The notes beneath the pieces are model-generated. The model saw only the letters and a program-made list of their open reading frames with translations, was not told where the DNA came from and searched no databases. Below are positions 43,104 to 49,710 of a DNA stretch of 51,812 bases, in pieces (the stretch's first letter is position 1; each line of letters opens with the position of its first letter). The DNA is from CBDFGT01 sp965247225 (GTDB taxonomy: Bacteria > Pseudomonadota > Alphaproteobacteria > Rhizobiales > Rhizobiaceae). Location: positions 1-51,812 of the forward strand of contig CBDFGT010000008.1 in NCBI GenBank assembly GCA_965247225.1, in the 5' to 3' direction. The position numbers were made by a program, and so were the translations under genes.

Positions 43104-44159
43104 CTACCGGCCAGCTTGTGGAAGGCGGGCGAGGCTTGCATTGATCCACTGGCGAACAATTCGCACGATATGGCGATCAAAAAATTGCCAGAAGCCATAG
43201 GCCAGACCGATCATCATCACAGTTACGACCACCACCCCCCACGGCCCTGACAGGCCGGAACGGTTGAACAGCACGAAACCGATATTTTCATGCAGCAGAT
43301 AGAGCGGGTAAGAGAGACCGCCAAGGGCGACTGCAATGCCGGACAGCTTACCCGGTACCCGCACCATCGCAAAACCCAGAAATACCAGGGTACCGGTTGC
43401 CAGAAAGGCGATGACCGCCCCTGCTGACAGCACCGTCTTCATGTCGGCATTCGTTTGCGGAATGGCAATGACCGAAGCATAGATGCCGAATGCCGCTGCA
43501 ATCCAGAACAACAGGAAATGACCGGCCTTCCGGCTGCTGTGGAACATATGAAGCGCAATACCGGCTGCAAAGAACCCGCTGTAATCCGTCAGGAAAGCAA
43601 AGCGCAGGAGAGATGAATGCAGCCAGGTTTCATTGAGAAAGGACAGGATCAGCCAGCCTGCCAGCCATACCAGCTTGCGACTGTGAAACACGCCTGCGGC
43701 CAGCAACAGAAAGCTCCAGCCGTAGAACACGATTTCACGCACAATCGACCAATAGACGCCGTCGACATAGGGATGGCCGAAAACCTGTGGCAGAATAATA
43801 AAATTGGCAAGATATTGCGGCAGCGTCACGGTGAGAACAGGCGCGCCGAACAGGACGATCACCAGGAAACTGATCGACATGCACACAATAAAGGTTGGAT
43901 AAATCCTTGAAAACCGGGCAATTGCAAAACCTGCCGGCGTCTGCCCTTGTGCTGAAAAGGCGATAACATAACCGCTGATCATAAAAAACAGGAAAACAGC
44001 CAGATATCCATATTGGGCGATATCGGCAAATAGGGGCGACAGGCCCTGTTCGGGCATGACACCGGCATGCGGACCACGAAACAGATAGTGAAAGGCCATA
44101 ACGATGACGGCAAGCAAAAACCGGAATATATCCAGCCCGTAAAGTCTTCCACGCATCAT
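43104..44159 (-). CDS. Acyltransferase 3 family (OafA/YrhL) membrane protein
   Basis: 351 residues with about ten transmembrane helices. Acyltransferase-3 fold: GLDIFRFLLAVIVMAFHYLF (conserved R and H), then FFMISGYVIAFSAQ, RIYPTFIVCMSISFLVIV and LGGLSYPLYLLHENIGFVLF (SYPLYLLH is diagnostic). Such enzymes add O-acetyl or other acyl groups to exopolysaccharide, LPS O-antigen or similar glycans; the target cannot be read from context. The start at 44159 (MMRGRLYGLD) is chosen over a TTG at 44183. An AT-rich stretch lies upstream (44160-44284). Confidence 0.88.
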   Translation of the reverse strand: MMRGRLYGLDIFRFLLAVIVMAFHYLFRGPHAGVMPEQGLSPLFADIAQYGYLAVFLFFMISGYVIAFSAQGQTPAGFAIARFSRIYPTFIVCMSISFLVIVLFGAPVLTVTLPQYLANFIILPQVFGHPYVDGVYWSIVREIVFYGWSFLLLAAGVFHSRKLVWLAGWLILSFLNETWLHSSLLRFAFLTDYSGFFAAGIALHMFHSSRKAGHFLLFWIAAAFGIYASVIAIPQTNADMKTVLSAGAVIAFLATGTLVFLGFAMVRVPGKLSGIAVALGGLSYPLYLLHENIGFVLFNRSGLSGPWGVVVVTVMMIGLAYGFWQFFDRHIVRIVRQWINASLARLPQAGR

Positions 44160-44284
44160 TTTTCCAAATCGCCTTGATGTCAAAAATATGATTTATCACA
44201 AAACTGATATCAAAACCTTTTGCAGATAACAAATATCAATCAATATTCTGGTTAAATCTGGAAAATTCTATTTTTAGTTAAATC

Positions 44285-44659
44285 CTATCTTGTTTTTTCA
44301 CTGACATCACGGTTCATACCTTTATCTGCCAGCTCTTTTTCATAGGCCGCAAATATTGCGACACCATTCTCGCCCAGTTCCTTGAGATAGGCCCAGGTAT
44401 AGATCCCGGTCTGGTGGCCATCGTCAAACCCGATGCGGACGGCATAGTTTCCGGTTGGAATTATGTCTGTCATCGCGACGTTTCGCTTGCCGGGAACCGT
44501 GACTTCCTGGCCCGGCCCATGGCCCTTGACTTCCGCAGAGGGCGAGCGGACGCGCAACAATTCTGCTGAAAGTTCATAGGCGGTTTCATCACTGAAGCGC
44601 ACGGTCAGTCTTTGACGGTCCTTTGATACACGCAACTCCAAGGGCCAGATGTCACTCAT
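44285..44659 (-). CDS. DUF971 domain protein
   Basis: 124 residues. DUF971/GBBH-like N-terminal domain: WPLELRVSKDRQRLTVRFSD, YELSAELLRVRSPSAEVKGH, YAVRIGFDDGHQTGIYTWAY and LKELG at the end. The same domain precedes gamma-butyrobetaine hydroxylases and stands alone next to Fe-S (Mrp/ApbC) or molybdenum cofactor genes in many bacteria. Here it diverges from moaA across a palindromic element. Function unproven. The start codon at 44659 has GGAGGATC upstream. Confidence 0.88.
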   Translation of the reverse strand: MSDIWPLELRVSKDRQRLTVRFSDETAYELSAELLRVRSPSAEVKGHGPGQEVTVPGKRNVAMTDIIPTGNYAVRIGFDDGHQTGIYTWAYLKELGENGVAIFAAYEKELADKGMNRDVSEKTR

Positions 44660-44692
44660 GGCAGATCCTCCATTTTAGAAGTCAGGCAGAGC

Positions 44693-44860
44693 TAGAGCAT
44701 TATGTCTCTCAATGGAATCATTCTGCGACAAGGAATTTTTACGAGGATCAAGGCTTTTGGCGCATGGACATACAAAGACGTATGGTCGAGACAAAAGCCG
44801 AAGATGATCGTGAAAATTCCTTGTCGCAGAATGGGTTCCAGTCAGAGACATCATGCTCTA
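44693..44860. repeat. 168-bp near-perfect palindromic element, copy 1
   Basis: Inverted arms of roughly 50 bp: TAGAGCATTATGTCTCTCAA onward from 44693, and the inverse ending TCAGAGACATCATGCTCTA at 44860, plus inner GGCTTTTG/CAAAAGCC. Nearly the whole element could fold on itself. It begins 33 bp upstream of the DUF971 start. No coding potential. A second copy is at 49376-49652. The remaining 111 bp before moaA show no riboswitch I can recognise. Confidence 0.9.
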
Positions 44861-44971
44861 ATACCGCAAACGGACCATCGCAAGGATGAAAACACATACT
44901 AGTGCTGTAGAATTTACTGTTGTCCGGCTCCATATAGGGTATACACTGGCATTGGCCGGGGAGATTTTTGC

Positions 44972-46021
44972 ATGAACACACAGTTCGGGCCCGTTGCGGA
45001 CCTGACACATCTGACGCCCTCGAAGGTGCCAATGGTGGACCCGTTCGGTCGCTCCGTCACGTATCTGCGGGTATCGGTGACAGACCGCTGCGATTTTCGC
45101 TGTACCTATTGCATGGCGGAAAACATGACATTTCTGCCCAAGAAAGACCTTCTGACCCTTGAGGAACTGAACCGGCTGTGTTGCGCCTTTATCGACAAGG
45201 GTGTGCGCAAGATCCGGCTGACGGGCGGCGAACCGCTCGTGCGCAAGAACATCCTGCATCTGGTGCGGGAACTGGGTGCGCAGGTGCATGCAGGCAGGCT
45301 TGAAGAACTGACACTGACCACCAACGGGTCGCAGCTTGCCAGACATGCGGATGAGCTGGCCGATTGCGGTGTGCGGCGGATCAATGTTTCGCTGGACACG
45401 CTGGATGAAGACAAGTTCAGATCCGTCACCCGGTGGGGCGAGCTGTCGCAGGTTATGGCAGGCATTGAGGCTGCGCAGAAGGCCGGCCTGAAGATCAAGA
45501 TCAATGCCGTCGCCCTGAAAGGCTTCAACGATGCTGAAATGCCGGATATCCTGCGCTGGGCGCATGCGGCGGGCATGGACATGACCGTTATCGAAACCAT
45601 GCCGATGGGTGAGATTGAGGAAGACCGCACAGACCGGTACCTGCCCCTTTCACAGTTGCGCTCTGACCTGGAAAAACAGTTCACCCTGACCGGGATCGGC
45701 TATCAGACCGGCGGTCCTGCCCGCTATGTCAAGGTGGAAGAAACCGGCGGACGGCTGGGTTTCATCACCCCCATGACCCATAATTTCTGTGAAAGCTGCA
45801 ATCGTGTCCGGCTGACCTGCACTGGAACACTCTATATGTGCCTTGGCCAGAATGATGCCGCCGACCTGCGCTCCGCCTTGCGGGCCTCTGGCGATAATGC
45901 TTTACTGGCCCGGGCCATTGACGAAGCGATCGGTCGCAAACCCAAAGGCCACGATTTTATGATTGACCGCACCCACAACCGGCCTGCCGTTTCCCGCCAC
46001 ATGAGCGTTACGGGCGGGTAA
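44972..46021 (+). CDS. moaA: GTP 3',8-cyclase (molybdenum cofactor biosynthesis)
   Basis: 349 residues. Radical-SAM enzyme that starts Moco synthesis from GTP with MoaC. The N-terminal SAM cluster is C40-x3-C44-x2-C47 (TDRCDFRCTYCM), followed by the GGEPLVRKN block. The C-terminal auxiliary cluster is in NFCESCNRVRLTCTGTLYMC, and the conserved C-terminal Gly-Gly tail (SVTGG) is intact. AGGAG-like GGGGAGA precedes the ATG. MoaC is not in the window, but a mobA-mobB fusion is encoded downstream on the same strand. Confidence 0.96.
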   Translation: MNTQFGPVADLTHLTPSKVPMVDPFGRSVTYLRVSVTDRCDFRCTYCMAENMTFLPKKDLLTLEELNRLCCAFIDKGVRKIRLTGGEPLVRKNILHLVRELGAQVHAGRLEELTLTTNGSQLARHADELADCGVRRINVSLDTLDEDKFRSVTRWGELSQVMAGIEAAQKAGLKIKINAVALKGFNDAEMPDILRWAHAAGMDMTVIETMPMGEIEEDRTDRYLPLSQLRSDLEKQFTLTGIGYQTGGPARYVKVEETGGRLGFITPMTHNFCESCNRVRLTCTGTLYMCLGQNDAADLRSALRASGDNALLARAIDEAIGRKPKGHDFMIDRTHNRPAVSRHMSVTGG

Positions 46022-46045
46022 ACTGCACTGAAAAGGCCATGTGCT

Positions 46046-46693
46046 ATGAAATTCCTGTACCTGATCTGTCTTCTCGCTGCTTCAGCAGCATTGCCTTTGC
46101 ACGCGGCTGAAACAGACGCGGCGGACCTGAAAGCCGCCGACGCATTCATGGCATCTGCCTTTGGTGATACTTGCATGCGCTCCGGAGACAATGCGCCTTC
46201 GCGGGAGGATTTCCCCGATGTCGTCCACAGATTCCAATATCGCTACGCTTATCAGGCCGCAGACGAACCGGAACGGACTTTCAGCCTTTTCGAGATGTTC
46301 TGCAACATGGGTGCCTATAATATCTCAACCGTCTTTCTGACCCGGGATGACAGCGGAATGTTTTCGGTTCTCTCCTTTGCCGAGCCTGTCGCACACTATG
46401 TCTACACGGATGATCTGCAGACCACGCTCAAATCACCTCCGAAAGTGACCGGATTCCGGGCCGGCACCATGATTACCAATGCCGAAGTGGACGAGAAGGC
46501 ACAGACCATCACCAGCTTCGGGAAATGGCGCGGAATCGGTGACGCCTATGACACGGGAACCTGGACTTTGCGCGAAGGCGAGTTCGTGCTGACCAAATTC
46601 GAGGCAGACCCGACATATGAGGCCAATCTTGAGACCGGTGGCGGTGCAGAGCCCGAAAGCAAGACCTACACCCTGTTCCAGGCCGATCAATAA
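46046..46693 (+). CDS. Secreted protein, DUF1176-like
   Basis: 215 residues, 24 bp after moaA. Signal peptide (MKFLYLICLLAASAALPLHA, cleavage after HAA). The mature part ends with SFGKWRGIGDAYDTGTWTLR followed by EGEFVLTKFEADPTYEANLE, which resembles the C-terminal part of DUF1176 proteins; the N-terminal half (DAFMASAFGDTCMRSGDNAP) is less similar. Two cysteines may form a disulfide. Periplasmic, function unknown. Position suggests co-transcription with moaA, but no link to molybdenum is visible in the protein itself. Confidence 0.7.
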   Translation: MKFLYLICLLAASAALPLHAAETDAADLKAADAFMASAFGDTCMRSGDNAPSREDFPDVVHRFQYRYAYQAADEPERTFSLFEMFCNMGAYNISTVFLTRDDSGMFSVLSFAEPVAHYVYTDDLQTTLKSPPKVTGFRAGTMITNAEVDEKAQTITSFGKWRGIGDAYDTGTWTLREGEFVLTKFEADPTYEANLETGGGAEPESKTYTLFQADQ

Positions 46694-46731
46694 CCGGGAT
46701 AGCCCCGCCAGAATCATTGGGGGAAAGCCGC

Positions 46732-47634
46732 ATGGCTTTATCGGACAATATCAGGGGTTCGCTGTTCATGGCGTCTGCCATGATGGGTTTTGCCTTTAAT
46801 GACACGATCATAAAGACCCTGCGTGAAGACATGAATGTCGGACAGATCATGTTTGTGCGCGGCGGAATCACAACCCTGATCGTGTTTCTGATCGCCTGGA
46901 AGCTGGGTGCGTTGCGGCCGCTGAAAGTTGCGCTTACCCCGGCCGTTCTGGCCCGCGCCTTTGCAGAGATCCTCTCTGCCCTGACCTTTATCTATGCGCT
47001 GGGCAAAATTCCGCTGGCCAATGCGTCGGCTATCCTGCAGGCGCTGCCTCTGGCTGTCACCCTGGGGGCAGCCCTGTTTCTGCATGAGCCTGTGGGATGG
47101 CGGCGCTGGACTGCCATTATCACCGGGTTCATCGGTGTGCTGATCATCATCCGCCCCGGCCCGGACGGGTTCAGTCTCGCCTCGCTTGTGTGTGTTGCCT
47201 GCGTGTTTTCTGCCGCAACACGCGATCTGCTGACAAAGGGAATCAATCCCGAAATCCCCTCTATTTTTATCACGCTGGTGACAACGCTGATCATCGCGCT
47301 GGCAGGGGCTGTCCTGATTGTTCCCACAGGCGGCTGGACGCCCATGAGCCTTCCGGTTCTGGGCCTGATGGGCCTGTCGTCCCTTGCCGTTATCGTCGGG
47401 TATCAGTCGATTGTGATGGCCATGCGCATTGGTGAAATCTCGTTCATCGCGCCGTTTCGCTATACCAGCCTTTTCTGGTCTATCGGGCTCGGTTATGTTG
47501 TGTTCGGTGACCTGCCGGATCATTGGATGTTGCTGGGTATAGTCATCATTGTTGCGTCAGGCCTCTATACATTCTACCGGGAAAACAAGCGCAGGCTGAC
47601 CGCCCTTGCGCAACGGCCAACCGAACAGCCCTGA
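46732..47634 (+). CDS. EamA/DMT-family transporter
   Basis: 300 residues with ten hydrophobic helices in two EamA repeats (about 10-140 and 150-290), typical of 10-TMS drug/metabolite exporters. Motif-like parts are FAEILSALTFIYALGKIPLA, NASAILQALPLAVTLGAALF and, near the end, GEISFIAPFRYTSLFWSIGL. The substrate is unknown. GGGGGAAAG lies before the ATG at 46732, so it is preferred over the TTG at 46717. It lies between the secreted gene and mobAB. Confidence 0.88.
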   Translation: MALSDNIRGSLFMASAMMGFAFNDTIIKTLREDMNVGQIMFVRGGITTLIVFLIAWKLGALRPLKVALTPAVLARAFAEILSALTFIYALGKIPLANASAILQALPLAVTLGAALFLHEPVGWRRWTAIITGFIGVLIIIRPGPDGFSLASLVCVACVFSAATRDLLTKGINPEIPSIFITLVTTLIIALAGAVLIVPTGGWTPMSLPVLGLMGLSSLAVIVGYQSIVMAMRIGEISFIAPFRYTSLFWSIGLGYVVFGDLPDHWMLLGIVIIVASGLYTFYRENKRRLTALAQRPTEQP

Positions 47635-47646
47635 AACGGAGCGGTG

Positions 47647-48783
47647 ATGACAGCGCCAGCAGACGACACGATCCCGGAGCCTGGACCCGGAATGATTCTG
47701 GCCGGTGGCCTGTCGCGCCGTATGGGGCAGGACAAGGCCGCAACCCGACTGGGCGGACAGACACTGCTTTCCCATGCCATCGCGCGGTTGCGTCCACAGA
47801 CCGGCACAATATTGATCAGCAGCAACACGCGCAGCGCTGATGGTTACGGATTGCCGGTTGTTCCCGATACCCTGCCCGGCCACCAGGGACCGCTTGCCGG
47901 AATTCTCGCCGGTCTTTCCTTCGTGGCACAGCACATTCCCGGCACCTCCCATCTGGCAGTGGTGCCGGTTGATTGCCCGTTTCTGCCTGCCGATCTTGTG
48001 TCCCGTCTGGTATCCGGGATCACAGACAAGGATCATGTCGTGGTGGCTGAAGCCGGTGGCCGGTTGCAGATGACCATCGGGCTTTGGCCAGTGTCACGCA
48101 TCGGTGACCTTGAGGCTTTTCTGGCAAAGGGTTCTGACCGCAGCATCAGGGGATTTCTTGTCAGTTGCGGGTTTTCTGCTGTTACCTTTGAGGAAAGGCC
48201 GGAGGAGAATTTTTCCAATATCAATTCCCCCGAGGATCTGGCGCGGGCCGAAACCCTGTTTCAGGCGGGGTTGACACCCAAAATTCTTGGAATTTCGGGA
48301 TGGAAAAATTCCGGCAAGACCGGCCTTGCCGTGCGTCTGGTGACGGAACTGACGGCCCGCGGCTACCGTGTATCGACCATCAAACATGCCCACCATGATT
48401 TTGATATCGACAAGGTCGGGGCTGACAGTTTCCGCCATCGGCAGGCCGGTGCGCATGAGGTGACGATTGTTTCTGGAACGCGCTATGCCATCATGCACGA
48501 ATTGCGCGGCACACCGGAGCCAAGTTTTGAAGAGATCCTGGCACGTCTCGACCCATGTGATCTCGTGCTGATCGAGGGCTACAAGCGCGAACCGATTCCC
48601 AAAATCGAGGCACGGCGCAGGAACGCTGCCAATACAACACCGCTTGCCCCGGCAGACCCCTGGATTTGCGCCATTGCCGCCGATCACGCTGTGGAATATA
48701 CGCCCCTGCCCGTGTTTGATCTGGATGATACGGCAGGGCTTGCAGATTTTGTTGAAAGGAAAACAGGGCTGTCACGCGCCTGA
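47647..48783 (+). CDS. mobAB: MobA-MobB fusion: Moco guanylyltransferase plus GTP-binding adaptor
   Basis: 378 residues joining two enzymes usually encoded separately. Residues about 15-205 are MobA: MILAGGLSRRMGQDKAATRL (nucleotide loop), PVVPDTLPGHQGPLAGILAG and VVPVDCPFLPADLV. Residues about 215-378 are MobB: ILGISGWKNSGKTGLAVRLV (Walker A), STIKHAHHDFDIDKVGADSF, LVLIEGYKREPIPKIEARR (MobB signature). MobA attaches GMP to molybdopterin to make the guanine dinucleotide cofactor; MobB helps deliver it. A GTG at 47644 precedes the ATG at 47647. GGAG lies upstream. Confidence 0.94.
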   Translation: MTAPADDTIPEPGPGMILAGGLSRRMGQDKAATRLGGQTLLSHAIARLRPQTGTILISSNTRSADGYGLPVVPDTLPGHQGPLAGILAGLSFVAQHIPGTSHLAVVPVDCPFLPADLVSRLVSGITDKDHVVVAEAGGRLQMTIGLWPVSRIGDLEAFLAKGSDRSIRGFLVSCGFSAVTFEERPEENFSNINSPEDLARAETLFQAGLTPKILGISGWKNSGKTGLAVRLVTELTARGYRVSTIKHAHHDFDIDKVGADSFRHRQAGAHEVTIVSGTRYAIMHELRGTPEPSFEEILARLDPCDLVLIEGYKREPIPKIEARRRNAANTTPLAPADPWICAIAADHAVEYTPLPVFDLDDTAGLADFVERKTGLSRA

Positions 48784-48835
48784 CAGAAACAGCAGGCACA
48801 GGCTGCCGCGTTGAAATCATAAAAGGACGGCACAG

Positions 48836-49378
48836 ATGTTTCATATCCGCAAGGCCGAACAAAGCGATGTGCGGGCCATTGCCCTGTTGCATATCGAGAG
48901 TTCGCAAAAGGCCTATGCCCATATTCTGCCTGCAGATTACCTGCAAGACATCATGCCGGAGGAAAAGCACCGGCTTTGGGCGGATCGTCTGAACCCGGAT
49001 CTGGCAGCGCCGCACCAGCAGGTTCTGGTTGCAGTGCGTGATGACGGGCAGATCTGCGGCTTTGCCTGCATGATGTTTGACGCAAGCGACCCGTGGGGCA
49101 GTTTCCTCAACAACCTGCATATTGCACCGGCCTTTCACCGGCAGGGCATAGGGCGACAATTATTGCTGGCTTCTGTGTCCGGATTCCCGGCTGCCTTTTC
49201 TGATAAGCCTGTGCATCTTCTGGTTCTTGAAGCCAATACCAAGGCTCAGCGCGTCTATGAGCGCATGGGCGGCACGATCAGCGAGCGTTTGTTGCATTCT
49301 GCCGATGGTCCTGAACCTGTATTCCAGTTGCGCTACACATGGAAAGACCAGAAACAGTTTGGGAACGGGCTGCTTTAG
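48836..49378 (+). CDS. GNAT-family N-acetyltransferase
   Basis: 180 residues. GNAT fold with the acetyl-CoA loop in HIAPAFHRQGIGRQLLLASV (motif A, Q-x-x-G-x-G-like), an upstream beta strand in LVAVRDDGQICGFACMMFDA, and motif B in VHLLVLEANTKAQRVYERMG. The substrate cannot be inferred. The stop codon TAG (49376-49378) is also the first three bases of the palindromic element that follows, so the present C-terminus (QKQFGNGLL) may have been set by that insertion. Confidence 0.88.
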   Translation: MFHIRKAEQSDVRAIALLHIESSQKAYAHILPADYLQDIMPEEKHRLWADRLNPDLAAPHQQVLVAVRDDGQICGFACMMFDASDPWGSFLNNLHIAPAFHRQGIGRQLLLASVSGFPAAFSDKPVHLLVLEANTKAQRVYERMGGTISERLLHSADGPEPVFQLRYTWKDQKQFGNGLL

Positions 49379-49652
49379 AGCATGATGTCTCTCAATGGAA
49401 TCATTCTGCGACAAGGAATTTTTTACGAGGATCAAGGCTTTTGGCGAATGGACATACAAGGACGTATGGTCGAGACAAAAGCCGGAGATAATCGTGAAAA
49501 TTCCTGTCGCCCGAAGGGTTGGCTGAAGCGGAGTAACTGTTGCGCCGGGTGGACTGGCCGTATGCGTCCTGCTACGACACGCGCCACACGACACACCATT
49601 TCCCGCCGCTTGAGCCAACAGAATGGGTTCCAGTCAGAGACATCATGCTCTA
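49376..49652. repeat. Palindromic element, copy 2, carrying a nested insertion
   Basis: Same element as 44693-44860 (TAGAGCATGATGTCTCTCAA at the left end; inverse at 49652). It is 277 bp instead of 168 because about 109 bp interrupt its right arm. The left arm and centre match copy 1 closely, with about one change per ten bases. It begins exactly at the GNAT stop codon. Confidence 0.9.
49511..49619. mobile_element. Nested 109-bp insertion with its own terminal inverted repeat
   Basis: Lies inside the palindromic element between the conserved TGTCGC and AGAATGGG of its right arm. It has 14-bp inverted repeats with one mismatch: GTTGGCTGAAGCGG (49518-49531) and CCGCTTGAGCCAAC (49606-49619). 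It has no coding capacity. It looks like a tiny mobile cassette or hairpin insertion, later than the host element. Confidence 0.6.
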
Positions 49653-49659
49653 GAAACAG

Positions 49660-49690
49660 AAAAACCGCCCCCTGTTTCCGGAGGGCGGCC
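49660..49690 (-). terminator. Rho-independent terminator of the OmpA-family gene
   Basis: On the minus strand, CCGCCCTCCGGAAACAGGGG then GCGGTTTTT: a GC-rich stem with a short loop and five Ts, 20 bp after the stop of the OmpA-family gene. Confidence 0.8.
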
Positions 49691-49710
49691 TGATGGTTTT
49701 GAAGTCCGGA

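Noticed and set aside
43014..43250. 78-residue plus-strand frame
   Set aside because: Overlaps the acyltransferase 3' end in antisense and has no domain; the minus-strand reading is more protein-like.
44861..44971. Possible Moco riboswitch before moaA
   Set aside because: Only about 110 bp remain after the repeat and the conserved helices of the Moco RNA are not visible.
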